From positions 1 through 48,077 of the forward strand of contig CAKZIX010000150.1 in the NCBI GenBank assembly GCA_936936565.1: 48,077 nt of DNA. Reading direction: 5' to 3'. This DNA comes from an uncultured Nocardiaceae bacterium. Lineage in GTDB: Bacteria; Actinomycetota; Actinomycetes; Mycobacteriales; Mycobacteriaceae. The position numbers were made by a program, and so were the translations under genes. How positions within the stretch are numbered: position 1 is the first letter of the stretch; every line of letters starts with the position of its first letter. The notes beneath the pieces were generated by a model that was given only the letters and a program-made list of their open reading frames with translations, ran no database searches and was not told the DNA's origin. Shown piece after piece: positions 7,126 to 16,067 of this stretch.

Positions 7126-9381
7126 GTGTTCGCTCGTCTAGCACAGCTCGCGATAGGCCGCCCACGCGCCATTCTGGCGGCCACGCTGCTGCTCGCCCTG
7201 TTCGCGCTCAGCTTCGGCGCCACCGCGCCCGCCCACCTCAAAGGCGGCGGGTTCTACCCGCACGACGCGGAATCCCAGCGTGCCGGCGAACTGCTCGAAC
7301 AGATGGGCCGCGGGTCGGCCAATCTGCTGCTGCTCGTCGAGGCGCCCGGCGGCGCCGACGCCACCGCGGCCCGCGTGGCCGGCCAGCAACTCGTCGCACA
7401 CCTGCAACAACAGGCCGAAGTCTCCAACGTCACCTCGTACTGGACCGCGCCGCCGCAGGTGGCGCCCACGCTGAAGAGCCGTGACGGGGCCACCGCACTG
7501 ATCACCGCACACGTCGCCGGTGACGATTCGGTCGCGCCCAAACGCGCGATCGACGTGGTAGACGGGCTGCCCGCCTTCGATGGCGTCACGGTGCGCCCCG
7601 GCGGCGCCGCCGTCGTGCTCAAAGACGTCAACGACCAGATCACCCAGGACCTGCTCATCGCCGAGGCGGTCGCCATCCCGATCACCGCGGTGGCGTTGAT
7701 CTGGATCTTCGGCAGCGTCGTCGCCGCGCTCCTGCCACTGACGATCGGACTGTTCGCGATCGTCGCCACGCTCGGCATCCTGCGCCTGTTCACGACTTTC
7801 ACCGACGTCTCGGCCTACGCGCTGAACATGACCACTGCGATGGGCCTGGCCCTGGCGGTGGACTACAGCCTGTTCATCGTCAGCCGCTACCGCGAGGAAC
7901 TGACCAACGGACTCGAGCCGCGCGCCGCCGTCGCGCGCACCGTCCAAACCGCCGGGCGCACCGTCGTCTATTCGGCGCTCACCGTGGCGCTGTCGATGGC
8001 CGCCCTCGCCGTGTTCCCCGTGTTCTTCCTGCGCTCGTTCGCCTACGCCGGAATCGCGGTGGTCGCCACCGCGGCAGCCGCCGCAGTACTCGCGCTGCCC
8101 GCCGCGTTGCTGCTGCTCGGCACCCGGGTGAACGCCTGGGATCTGCGTAAACCGTTGCGGCGCTGGTTCCGGCGGCCCGAACCGCAGCCGGTGCCGATCA
8201 CCCAGAGCGGCTGGTACCGGATCGCCACCTTCACGATGCGCCGCGCCGTGCCCGTCGCGCTCATCGCGGTCACGCTGCTGCTGTTCCTGGGCGCACCGTT
8301 CCTGTCCGCGCGCTTCGGCTACCCCGACGACCGCATCCAGAACGACACCACCGCCCAGAGCCGCGTCGTGGGCGACGCACTGCGGGCCGACTTCGCGCAG
8401 AACGCCGCCAACGCGATCACCGTCGTGCTGCCCGGCAACCCGGATCCGGCCGCACTGCGCGGCTACGCGGAAAGCCTGTCGCGCGTCGAAGGTGTCACCG
8501 GCGTGATCTCGGCGGCCGGATCGTTCGCGGCCGGCCAGAACGCACCCGCACCACCGGGAATGAGCACACCCACCGGCACCTTCCTGCTGGTGGGCACCTC
8601 CGAAGACCCGTTCTCCCCCGCCGGTTCGACCCAACTCGACCGGCTGGAATCGGTGCCCGCGCCCGGTGACGCGTTGTTCACCGGCAGCGCCGCGGTGAAT
8701 CGGGACGTGCTGGCTGCGCTCGCCGAACCGCTCCCGCTGGCGCTCGGCCTGATCGTCGTCACCACGTTCGTGCTGCTGTTCCTGTTCACCGGCAGCATCG
8801 TGCTGCCGCTGAAAGCCCTTGTGGTGAACGCACTGTCGCTCACCGCCGCGTTCGGTGCGATGGTCTGGGTGTTCCAGGAGGGCAACCTGTCCGGGCTGCT
8901 CGGCTTCACCACCACCGGCTACCTCATCGCCAACATGCCGATCCTGATGTTCTGCGTGGCGTTCGGCCTGTCGATGGACTACGAGGTGTTCCTGCTCTCC
9001 CGCATCCGCGAAGAATGGGTGCGCACCGGCGACAACACCGAAGCCGTCGCGCTCGGCCTGGCCCGCACCGGACGCATCATCACCGCCGTCGCGGCGCTCA
9101 TGGCCATCGTCTTCGTCGCCATCGTCACTTCGAAGATCATCTTCATGCAACTGTTCGCGCTCGGCCTGACGCTGATGGTGATCACCGACGCCACCGTCGT
9201 GCGGGCCTTCCTGGTTCCCGCGCTGATGAAACTGCTGGGCCGGTTCAACTGGTGGGCGCCCGGACCGTTGCGCCGCTTGCACGACCGCATCGGGATCAGC
9301 GAGGAACCTATAGGGAAAGATGGAACACATGCCCTTGCCGAGCCGCCCGCGACGGGCCCGCGCCCGGCGCGGATCGGGTGA
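7126..9381 (+). CDS. MMPL family RND transporter
   Basis: A 751-residue transporter with the two-fold RND layout. TM1 is near residues 14-32, a first periplasmic domain follows to about 165, then a helix bundle to about 345. A second half repeats the plan from about 370. Both halves carry the family signature after TM4: ALAVDYSLFIVSRYREE near residue 241 and GLSMDYEVFLLSRIREE near 615, whose Asp-Tyr pairs are the proton-relay residues. Members export lipids, siderophores or drugs; this cargo is unknown. The GTG start has AAGGGAG eight bases upstream. The end overlaps the tetR gene by about 62 bases, and the promoter holds a large inverted repeat. Confidence 0.92.
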   Translation: MFARLAQLAIGRPRAILAATLLLALFALSFGATAPAHLKGGGFYPHDAESQRAGELLEQMGRGSANLLLLVEAPGGADATAARVAGQQLVAHLQQQAEVSNVTSYWTAPPQVAPTLKSRDGATALITAHVAGDDSVAPKRAIDVVDGLPAFDGVTVRPGGAAVVLKDVNDQITQDLLIAEAVAIPITAVALIWIFGSVVAALLPLTIGLFAIVATLGILRLFTTFTDVSAYALNMTTAMGLALAVDYSLFIVSRYREELTNGLEPRAAVARTVQTAGRTVVYSALTVALSMAALAVFPVFFLRSFAYAGIAVVATAAAAAVLALPAALLLLGTRVNAWDLRKPLRRWFRRPEPQPVPITQSGWYRIATFTMRRAVPVALIAVTLLLFLGAPFLSARFGYPDDRIQNDTTAQSRVVGDALRADFAQNAANAITVVLPGNPDPAALRGYAESLSRVEGVTGVISAAGSFAAGQNAPAPPGMSTPTGTFLLVGTSEDPFSPAGSTQLDRLESVPAPGDALFTGSAAVNRDVLAALAEPLPLALGLIVVTTFVLLFLFTGSIVLPLKALVVNALSLTAAFGAMVWVFQEGNLSGLLGFTTTGYLIANMPILMFCVAFGLSMDYEVFLLSRIREEWVRTGDNTEAVALGLARTGRIITAVAALMAIVFVAIVTSKIIFMQLFALGLTLMVITDATVVRAFLVPALMKLLGRFNWWAPGPLRRLHDRIGISEEPIGKDGTHALAEPPATGPRPARIG

Positions 9382-10012
9382 GGAACTGCGGGCCGAAATC
9401 CTGCACGCCGCACGCGAATTGCTCGCCAAGGCACCCAACGCGGACAGCGTCTCGATCCGCGCGATCGCACAACAGGTCGGAGTGACGGCGCCGTCGATCT
9501 ACCGGCACTTCGCCGACAAGGACGAGCTCATCGACGCCGTCGTCGGTGACGTTTTCGAGGAACTCGGCGCCCGGCTACAGGCGGGCGCCGAGGGCATCGA
9601 CGATCCGCTGGAACGGTTGCGCCAGCGCGGACTCGCCTACATCTCCTTCGCCCGCCAGTTTCCCGAGCACTACCGGCTGGCCACCATGCAGCAGGCGGCC
9701 ACCGCGAGCACCGTCGACCACGTGCTCACCGCATCCGCGTTCGTCCACTTCGCCTCGGATGTGTCGGCCTGCATCGAAGAGCAGATCTTCACCGGCAACC
9801 CGGTGGACATCACACTCGAATTCTGGGCCGCCGCACACGGTTTGGCGTCGCTGATCGTCGCCAAGCCGTTCCTGCCGTGGACCGACCTGGAAGGCTCCAT
9901 CGAGCGGGTGCTCGCCTCGTCCTGCTTCGGCCGTTCGGTATACGACATGCTCGGCGGCGAACCCACCGTCGCCGACTTCCGCGCCTGGTGGCAGCGCCGG
10001 CAGGACCGCTAG
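9320..10012 (+). CDS. TetR family repressor with WHG-type C-terminal domain
   Basis: A 230-residue regulator. The N-terminal HTH covers about residues 30-75 (SVSIRAIAQQVGVTAPSIYRHFADKDEL), and the C-terminal ligand and dimer domain resembles the TetR_C_33 (WHG) type, with FWAAAHGLASL as its signature. The start lies inside the end of the MMPL gene. ATG at 9320 follows AGGGAAAG closely, and ATG at 9329 is an alternative. The tight coupling and the operator at 7071-7108 suggest it represses the exporter and itself, with an exported compound as inducer. The stop is four bases from the convergent serS stop. Confidence 0.9.
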   Translation: MEHMPLPSRPRRARARRGSGEELRAEILHAARELLAKAPNADSVSIRAIAQQVGVTAPSIYRHFADKDELIDAVVGDVFEELGARLQAGAEGIDDPLERLRQRGLAYISFARQFPEHYRLATMQQAATASTVDHVLTASAFVHFASDVSACIEEQIFTGNPVDITLEFWAAAHGLASLIVAKPFLPWTDLEGSIERVLASSCFGRSVYDMLGGEPTVADFRAWWQRRQDR

Positions 10013-10016
10013 CCCG

Positions 10017-11270
10017 TCAGGGCCGCAGCACGTCGGTGCCGACGAACGGCACCAAAGCCGTTGGGACCCTTACCGATCCGTCGGCCTGCTGGTGGTTCTC
10101 CAGGATCGCGACAAGCCAGCGAGTGGTGGCCAGCGTGCCGTTCAGCGTCGCCGCCGTCTGCGGCTTGCCCTTGTCGTCGCGGTACCGGATGCTCAGCCGG
10201 CGCGCCTGGAAGGTGGTGCAGTTCGACGTGGAGGTGAGCTCGCGGTAGGTCTGCTGCGTCGGTACCCAGGCCTCGCAGTCGAACTTGCGCGCCGCCGAGG
10301 AACCGAGATCGCCCGTGGCCACGTCGATCACCCGGTAGGGCACCTCGATGGCGGCCAGCATGTCGCGCTCCCAGGCGAGCAGACGCCGATGCTCGGCGTC
10401 GGCCTCCTCCGGGCGGCAGTAGACGAACATCTCGACCTTGTCGAACTGGTGCACCCGGATGATGCCGCGCGTGTCTTTGCCGTAGCTACCCGCCTCGCGC
10501 CGGAAGCACGACGACCAGCCCGCGTACCGTTTGGGCTCGGTCAGGTCCAGAATCTCGTCCGCGTGATAGCCCGCCAACGGCACCTCCGAGGTGCCCACCA
10601 GGTACAGATCGTCGTCCGGGAGCCGATAGATCTCGTCGGCGTGCGCACCCAGAAACCCGGTGCCCGCCATGATCTCCGGCTTCACCAGCACCGGCGGAAT
10701 CATCATCGTGAAGCCGTTGGCGACCGCCCGCTGCGCGGCCAGCTGCAGCATGCCCAACTGCAGCAGCGCACCGAACCCGGTGAGGAAGTAGAACCGCGCA
10801 CCCGACACCTTCGCCCCGCGCGCCATGTCCACCAGGCGCAGCGACTCCGCCAGATCCAGATGATCCTTGGGCTCGAAATCGAACCGCGTCGGCTCGCCGA
10901 CCGTCTCCAAGACCTTGAAATCGGCTTCGCCGCCGACCGGGGCCGCGGCCTGCACGATGTTGGAGATCGCCCGATGTGCGGCGTCGATGTCCGCGTCGGC
11001 CGCCTTCTGTGCCGCCTCGGCCTCTTTGACCTGGGCGGCCAGCTCCTGGGTACCGGCGAGCAGCTGCTTGCGCTCCTCCGGCGCGGCCTTGCCGATCAGC
11101 TTGCTGCGCGACTTCTGTTCGGCGCGCAGATTATCCGCGGTCGCCACCGCCGCGCGGCGCTTGGCGTCCGCATCCAGCAGCGCATCGACAAGAGCCGGAT
11201 CCTCACCGCGGGCCCGCTGGCTGACGCGGACGGCATCGGGATCCTCGCGCACGAACTTCAGGTCGATCAC
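10017..11270 (-). CDS. serS: Seryl-tRNA synthetase
   Basis: A 417-residue class II synthetase that charges tRNA-Ser and tRNA-Sec with serine. The N-terminal coiled-coil arm (about residues 30-100, rich in Ala/Lys/Glu) grips the long variable arm of tRNA-Ser. The catalytic core has motif 2 (CFRREAGSYGKDTRGIIRVHQF) and motif 3 (LNGTLATTRWLVAILE). The open frame runs far upstream, but homology begins at the GTG at 11270 (V-I-D-L-K-F), which I take as the start. The length is normal. It is divergent from the Septum_form gene with a 57-base gap, the same arrangement as Rv3834c/Rv3835. Confidence 0.97.
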   Translation of the reverse strand: MIDLKFVREDPDAVRVSQRARGEDPALVDALLDADAKRRAAVATADNLRAEQKSRSKLIGKAAPEERKQLLAGTQELAAQVKEAEAAQKAADADIDAAHRAISNIVQAAAPVGGEADFKVLETVGEPTRFDFEPKDHLDLAESLRLVDMARGAKVSGARFYFLTGFGALLQLGMLQLAAQRAVANGFTMMIPPVLVKPEIMAGTGFLGAHADEIYRLPDDDLYLVGTSEVPLAGYHADEILDLTEPKRYAGWSSCFRREAGSYGKDTRGIIRVHQFDKVEMFVYCRPEEADAEHRRLLAWERDMLAAIEVPYRVIDVATGDLGSSAARKFDCEAWVPTQQTYRELTSTSNCTTFQARRLSIRYRDDKGKPQTAATLNGTLATTRWLVAILENHQQADGSVRVPTALVPFVGTDVLRP

Positions 11271-11327
11271 GGGTGACAACACTACGTCGGCCCGCTGACG
11301 CGGGGCCAACCAATACAATCTCCCTTG

Positions 11328-12383
11328 ATGGCTGAGGAGAAGAAGCCCGGCGGCTCGCACATGTCGGCGGCGACGGCGCGGCGGGCGTTGCTCGCGGTGG
11401 CCGTCGGTGCCGTTGTCGCCGCGGTCGCGACGATCTACATCACCGGCGGGTTCCGCAACGACAGCGACCTGCAGGTGCAGAGCCCCGGCGCCAAGACCAC
11501 CGGCGCGGTGGCCGGCGAGGCATTCGGCACCGCGGACACCGGCGTGTGCCTGAACTGGGACAAGCCAGACTTCAGCGACCTCAGTCAGGTGGACTGCGGC
11601 CAGCCGCACAAGTTCGAGGTGGCCGAGTCGATCGACCTGAGCAACTATCCGAGCCGCGAATTCGGGCCCGGATCGCGGTTCCCGGATTCGATACGCCTCG
11701 CCGAAATCAACTCCGAGATCTGCGCGCCCGCGGTCAAGCAGTACCTCGGCGCGCGGTTCGATCCGGACGGCCGGTTCTTCATCAGCGTTATCAACCCCGG
11801 CGAGAAGGGTTGGGCCGAGGGCGAGCGCACCATTCGCTGCGGGCTCGAGCAGCCGGGCAAGGTGGCGGGCACCCGCTTCCCGATCACCGGCCGGGTCAAG
11901 GATCAGGACCAGTCCCGGGTGTATCAGCCGGGCACCTGCCTGGGCGTCGACGATGCCGGTCAGGCCACCGATCCCTCCGACTGTGCCAAGCCGCACGCCA
12001 TCGAGGTGGTCGCCGAGGTCGATCTGGGGCCGGTGTTCACCGGCGGCCCGCCGGCCGAGGCCGACCAGGACAAATTCCTCGACTCGCACTGCATCAAGGC
12101 CACCGCCGACTATCTCGGTTCGCCGACCGCGGTCACGGACAAGACGCTCACGCCCTTCTACGGCACCATCGACTCGGTCAGCTGGCTGGCGGGCAGCCGC
12201 AAGGTCAACTGCATGGTCGGCAAGGGTGAGAACGAGCGTTTCGCGCCCATCGAGGGTTCGGCCAAGGGCGACATTCTGATCAACGGCCAGAAGCCGGTGC
12301 CGCCGCCGAAGCTTCCGGAAGGCCGCTCGCTGCCCACCCCGCTGCCCGGCGCGGCGCCGGTGCCCGGTCTGCCGCCGCGGTAG
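11328..12383 (+). CDS. Septum formation family membrane protein (Rv3835-like)
   Basis: A 351-residue protein with a cytoplasmic head of about 18 residues, one membrane helix (ALLAVAVGAVVAAVATIYI) and a large extracytoplasmic part. The outside part holds two copies of a Cys-containing module of the Septum_form type: GVCLNWDKPDFSDLSQVDCGQPHKFEV and later GTCLGVDD...DCAKPHAIEVV, each followed by further cysteines. The C-terminal 40 residues are Pro-rich and probably disordered. The role is thought to lie in cell-wall or septum processes but is not defined. ATG at 11328 follows a -10-like TACAAT by eight bases, which suggests a leaderless mRNA. A TTG is directly upstream at 11325. Confidence 0.85.
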   Translation: MAEEKKPGGSHMSAATARRALLAVAVGAVVAAVATIYITGGFRNDSDLQVQSPGAKTTGAVAGEAFGTADTGVCLNWDKPDFSDLSQVDCGQPHKFEVAESIDLSNYPSREFGPGSRFPDSIRLAEINSEICAPAVKQYLGARFDPDGRFFISVINPGEKGWAEGERTIRCGLEQPGKVAGTRFPITGRVKDQDQSRVYQPGTCLGVDDAGQATDPSDCAKPHAIEVVAEVDLGPVFTGGPPAEADQDKFLDSHCIKATADYLGSPTAVTDKTLTPFYGTIDSVSWLAGSRKVNCMVGKGENERFAPIEGSAKGDILINGQKPVPPPKLPEGRSLPTPLPGAAPVPGLPPR

Positions 12384-12386
12384 CCG

Positions 12387-12737
12387 GTGGCCGTGGTCAT
12401 GTCCGACGAGCGCTTCGAGCGGCTCGTCGGGGACGCGCTCGATTCGATCCCGGATGCGTTGTTCGAACGCATCGACAACGTGGTGGTGCTGATCGAGCCG
12501 CACAACCCGGAGGAACCGGGCCTGCTCGGCCTGTACCAGGGCGTCGCGCTGACCGAACGGGACAGCTACTACGCCGGGTCGCTGCCGGACACCATCACTG
12601 TCTACCGCGACGCGATTCTCGAGATCTGCGAGACTGACGACGAGGTGGTGCACGAGGTCGCCGTCACCGTGATCCATGAGGTAGCTCACTACTTCGGGAT
12701 CGACGAAGCTCGCTTGCACCAACTTGGTTGGGGATAA
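12387..12737 (+). CDS. Small zincin-like metallopeptidase (Rv3836-like)
   Basis: A 116-residue minimal metalloprotease. The motif VIHEVAHYFG near residues 95-104 holds the HExxH zinc site, and the following DEARLHQLGWG supplies the usual third-ligand region at the extreme C-terminus. The family (PF06262) is found as compact cytoplasmic proteins with no known substrate. The GTG at 12387 is preferred because remembered homologues start a few residues before the conserved D-x-x-R-F; ATG at 12399 also fits. It starts four bases after the Septum_form stop and is surely co-transcribed. In M. tuberculosis the same pair follows serS. Confidence 0.88.
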   Translation: MAVVMSDERFERLVGDALDSIPDALFERIDNVVVLIEPHNPEEPGLLGLYQGVALTERDSYYAGSLPDTITVYRDAILEICETDDEVVHEVAVTVIHEVAHYFGIDEARLHQLGWG

Positions 12738-12874
12738 TCTAGACGCACAAATTTCTTGGGCATCGGCGGAACCGTTCGGGTGGTTCCCGCGTCCAAGGAA
12801 TCGAGGGGGAATTCAGCACGCGGTTCCCAGGGGATCGGCCGAAACATCTCGCGCCAGATTGGAGCTTCGACGCT

Positions 12875-13198
12875 ATGCCACACGTACTCGTAGACCCTGC
12901 GGTCATCCTCGCCGCCGCCACCGAGCTCGATCTGCTCGCCGAGCGGCTCGCGGCCGTCGGTGCGGGCGCCATCCCGGTGACACATGTCGCGCCGTCGGGC
13001 GGCGAAGAGGTGTCGCTGCTGGCCGCGGGCTTCTTCAATCGCGCCGCGGGCACGTTCGAATTCGCACACGCCAAGGGCATCCTGCAGCTACACCACGCGG
13101 CCGCCACGCTGCGGCTGCAGCTCGCCGAGTACATCGCGCAGGACGCGCTGCGCGCCGGCGTCATCAATGCCGTCGAGATTCCGGCTTCCATCTTCTGA
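12875..13198 (+). CDS. PE family protein with YxxxD secretion motif
   Basis: A 107-residue two-helix protein. Helix 1 (VDPAVILAAATELDLLAERL) is joined to helix 2 by the loop APSGGEEVSLLAAGFF, the PE-domain pattern in which a Ser/Asp-Glu-Val turn is followed by a Phe-rich helix. Tyr86-x-x-x-Asp90 (YIAQD) after helix 2 is the type VII secretion signal. There is no C-terminal extension, so this is a bare PE domain meant to pair with a PPE partner. The PPE gene follows 22 bases later and espG after that. It should form a PE-PPE dimer exported by an ESX system encoded elsewhere. Upstream there are 137 bases without a gene. Confidence 0.85.
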   Translation: MPHVLVDPAVILAAATELDLLAERLAAVGAGAIPVTHVAPSGGEEVSLLAAGFFNRAAGTFEFAHAKGILQLHHAAATLRLQLAEYIAQDALRAGVINAVEIPASIF

Positions 13199-13219
13199 TT
13201 TGACTGAGGGGATCAAACA

Positions 13220-14422
13220 ATGACCGCAGGTGTGACCGGCGTCTTCTGGCTACCGCGCAAGGCGCTCGCGAACTCGACGATGCTGCACTCCGGCGCGCAT
13301 GCCGTGCCGATTTCCGCCGCTGCCGGTGCGTGGGGCACCCTCGCGGCGGCCTACGCCGAAGCCACCGCCACCATGGTGCGGGTCATGGCCGAGATCGGCG
13401 TCGGCCTGCAAGGCGTCAACGGCGTTGCGGCACTGGCCAAGCTGGCCGGCTTCACCGGCTGGACGGAGACCATGGCGGCCGAGGCCGCGATCGTGGGCAC
13501 CAAGGCCGCCGCGAACGCCACGGCCTACGGCGTCGCCGCGCTCGTCATGCCGAGCCCGGTGGAAATCGCGGCGGTGTACGCCGCCAAGACGGCCGCCTAC
13601 TCCACCGGTGGCGTCGTCAACGGCACCGCGCAGGCCGCCGAGGCCGCCGAGCTGGCCATGGACATCCGCGCGGCGCTGGTGATGGAGGCCTACGAGGCCG
13701 CCACCACGGTGCTCGCCACCCCCACGGACTTTCCGCCGTCACCCGAGATCGCGAAGGGCGCCCCCAGCCCGGACGCAAATATGGCGGCCGAGGGCAGCAC
13801 CACGCTGGCCGGCCCGGCCGATCCGGTCCAGGCCGCCGCGATGGCGGCGGGCGCGTTCTTGCAGAACCCGGGCGTGCAGGCCGCCGCTACGCAGGCCGGG
13901 CAGATCGCCGGGACGGTTGCCTCCACCGGTGCCTCGGCGGTGTCGAATGTCGCCAGCGCCGCGGTGTCGGCTGCGGCGCAGAGTTCCACCATGTCCACTA
14001 TGGCCGGCGCGGGCACCATGATGGGCGGCGCCGGGGTGGCCGGGCTCAGCGGCGCGCTGGGCAGCGGCGGCGGCGCCGGTGCCACCCGCGCGAGCTCGTT
14101 CGGCGGGGTCGGCGGTGTCGGCGGCGGGGTCGGCAACGTGAACGTCAAGCTGCCCGACGGGTGGGGCGGCAGCGGTTCGGTCGGCGGCGGCGCTGGGTCG
14201 GCCGCGCAGGAGGGCTGGGGCCAGGGCAATCGCATGGACGCAGCCACGCGCGCGGCGGCCTCGTCCAGCGCCCCGTACATGCCGGGCACCCAGCGCAACG
14301 CCGAAGAGGACGAGGAGCACGAGCGCAAGACGCCCGACTACCTCAAGTTCGAGCATTTCAAGGACGGCCGCACGGTCATCCCGTCGGTCATCGGTGGCAC
14401 CCCGGGCACCGAGGAGCGCTGA
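13220..14422 (+). CDS. PPE family protein, Gly/Ala-rich C-terminal half
   Basis: A 400-residue protein. Residues 1-165 form an Ala-rich helical PPE-like domain: FWLPRKALANSTMLHSGAHAVPI aligns with the family's N-terminal stretch, and VMPSPVEIAAVYAAKTAAY with its P-P-V turn. The usual Trp of the WxG turn is replaced (GLQG). Residues about 180-350 are low-complexity Ala/Gly/Ser, and the last 50 are charged and end with a conserved-looking tail (KTPDYLKFEHF...VIPSVIG). It likely pairs with the PE protein and is held soluble by the EspG encoded next. The ATG has GAGGGG eight bases upstream. Confidence 0.85.
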   Translation: MTAGVTGVFWLPRKALANSTMLHSGAHAVPISAAAGAWGTLAAAYAEATATMVRVMAEIGVGLQGVNGVAALAKLAGFTGWTETMAAEAAIVGTKAAANATAYGVAALVMPSPVEIAAVYAAKTAAYSTGGVVNGTAQAAEAAELAMDIRAALVMEAYEAATTVLATPTDFPPSPEIAKGAPSPDANMAAEGSTTLAGPADPVQAAAMAAGAFLQNPGVQAAATQAGQIAGTVASTGASAVSNVASAAVSAAAQSSTMSTMAGAGTMMGGAGVAGLSGALGSGGGAGATRASSFGGVGGVGGGVGNVNVKLPDGWGGSGSVGGGAGSAAQEGWGQGNRMDAATRAAASSSAPYMPGTQRNAEEDEEHERKTPDYLKFEHFKDGRTVIPSVIGGTPGTEER

Positions 14423-15256
14423 GTGGTCGACCTCGGCACCGGCCCGGTCGCATCCACGCTCGAGGCGGTCCAGCTCAGCCTCGACGAGATGCAGTGGCTG
14501 CAGGAGAAGCTGGACATCGACGAGTTGCCCGTCGTACTCCAGGCCGTGGCCCGCTACGACAATGCCGACGATCGCTACGTCGCGCTGGCCAGAGCCGCCG
14601 AGGCTCTGGTCCAGCGCGGCCTCGTCGAATCGGACCAGGTCGATCACGAGCTCGCCGAACGGTTGCGCACACTCTATCGGCCGCATTGGGTCGTGGCGCT
14701 GCGCCTGTTCGTCGACGACACGGTCTCGCGGCTGTGTCTGGCCAAGGGCGACGACGATCGCATGGTGCTCGCGCTGCGCGGCCCCGAGTCCTACGTGATC
14801 GACGCGGTGCACGGAGATCCCGCCGGCCCGATCATCGCCGCGCTCGGGGCGGCGAAGCCGCTCGAGCTGTCGGGCGCGAACGTGCCCACCGCGCACCTGG
14901 GGGAAGTTTTCGACGACGCTGGCGACCCGCGCACCACGGCCAAACGGCTCGAGAAAATCGGGGCCAATGCCGCCGACGCCGCCGCCATCGCGAACGCCAT
15001 GGTGCACTGCTACGCGCACTGCGAGATCGTGGGCGTCATCTACGGCGACGCCGTTCGCGATCAAGCAGATTCACACATCGCGCTGTTCGACACTCGCGAC
15101 GGCCGATTCGTGATGACAGCCAGCAAGGCGGGCGACGGTACCAAATGGTCGGCGCTGAGCACCGGAACCGACGCCCGGCTGCGCAAGGCATTGCAGGATC
15201 TGATCAAGGTTTTGCCCGACCGGCAAGATTTTCCGCACCCGGGGGTCGGGCAATAG
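14423..15256 (+). CDS. espG: ESX secretion-associated chaperone EspG
   Basis: A 277-residue soluble protein of EspG family length (PF14011). Features include the N-terminal helix-strand LSLDEMQWLQEKLDIDELP, central strands (HWVVALRLFVDDTVSRLCLAKGDD) and the late segment CYAHCEIVGVIYGD followed by FDTRDGRFVM. EspG proteins bind the tip of a cognate PPE protein, keep the PE-PPE pair monomeric and deliver it to the ESX ATPase. GTG starts directly after the PPE stop codon, with GAGGAG in the last PPE codons as ribosome site, so translation is tightly coupled. No EccC, EccD, MycP or EsxA/B gene is present in this window. Confidence 0.85.
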   Translation: MVDLGTGPVASTLEAVQLSLDEMQWLQEKLDIDELPVVLQAVARYDNADDRYVALARAAEALVQRGLVESDQVDHELAERLRTLYRPHWVVALRLFVDDTVSRLCLAKGDDDRMVLALRGPESYVIDAVHGDPAGPIIAALGAAKPLELSGANVPTAHLGEVFDDAGDPRTTAKRLEKIGANAADAAAIANAMVHCYAHCEIVGVIYGDAVRDQADSHIALFDTRDGRFVMTASKAGDGTKWSALSTGTDARLRKALQDLIKVLPDRQDFPHPGVGQ

Positions 15257-15407
15257 CGTCGGTCGAGGGCTGACGCGCGCTACGCATTTCGCGTACCGGG
15301 TCGTGTTCTCGCTCAGTAGCCGTCGACGCTCGTGTAGCGCGCGGCGAGCAGGCCGAGCATCCCGGCGGGGAGCCCACGAAACTACCGTCGCGTCGCCGTC
15401 GTGCAGA

Positions 15408-16067
15408 TCAGCCCATCGGGTCGTCGGGCACGCGCGCGGCCTGCGGTGCGAAGGGCGGCGTGTGCTTGGCCCAGCGCACGCATTCCCAGCCGCCGCCGTG
15501 CTTGGGTATCAGTTCCACGGTCTCGGTGTTGTCGAGGTGGTTGTTGGCGGCGAAGGTGCCGTCTACGCCGGCCAACGTCTTGGCGACGAGCCGGATCGCG
15601 GCGCCGTGGCTGACGACCACGACGGTCCCGCTGCCGTTGTGGTGCAGGTATTTGTGCCGCAACTCGGTGAGCACGGGAACGTAGCGGTCGAGTACCTGCT
15701 GACCGGTTTCGCCGCCGGGCAGGTGCTGGCTCAGGTCGCCGTCGTGCCAGGCGTGGAAGACACGCTTGAAGATGTCGTGCGCCTCTTTGTCGGTGCGGTC
15801 TTCGAACTCGCCGGCCTGTACCTCGTGCAGGTTGTCCAGTACCTGCACCGCGACCCCGGTCGCCTCCTCGAGATGGCCCGCCGTCTGGCGCGCGCGCAGG
15901 GCCCGCGAGGACACCAGCGCGACCGGCGGCGCGAGCTGGGCACCGAGCGCCTTCGCTTGTGCCACACCGAGTTCGGTCAGCGGCGCACCGGGCAACCGGG
16001 TGTCCAGCCGCTTGGCGACGTTGCCCTCCGTCTCGCCGTGGCGGACCAGGATCAACTTGCTGCTCAT
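15408..16067 (-). CDS. Histidine phosphatase family protein (phosphoglycerate mutase type, Rv3837c-like)
   Basis: A 219-residue branch-1 histidine phosphatase. VRHGETEGN near the N-terminus is the RHG motif with the phospho-accepting His. SSRALRARQTA supplies the second Arg, and VVVSHGAAIR the second catalytic His. Such enzymes act as phosphoglycerate mutases or as phosphatases of small phosphate esters; the last is likelier for this length. The ATG at 16067 shares a base with the stop of pheA (TAATG), so it is the second gene of a pheA operon. The frame stays open upstream, but that part overlaps pheA. Confidence 0.9.
   Translation of the reverse strand: MSSKLILVRHGETEGNVAKRLDTRLPGAPLTELGVAQAKALGAQLAPPVALVSSRALRARQTAGHLEEATGVAVQVLDNLHEVQAGEFEDRTDKEAHDIFKRVFHAWHDGDLSQHLPGGETGQQVLDRYVPVLTELRHKYLHHNGSGTVVVVSHGAAIRLVAKTLAGVDGTFAANNHLDNTETVELIPKHGGGWECVRWAKHTPPFAPQAARVPDDPMG

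Noticed and set aside
7138..9438. 766-codon minus-strand frame
   Set aside because: Exact antisense of the MMPL gene, whose motifs and operator are convincing.
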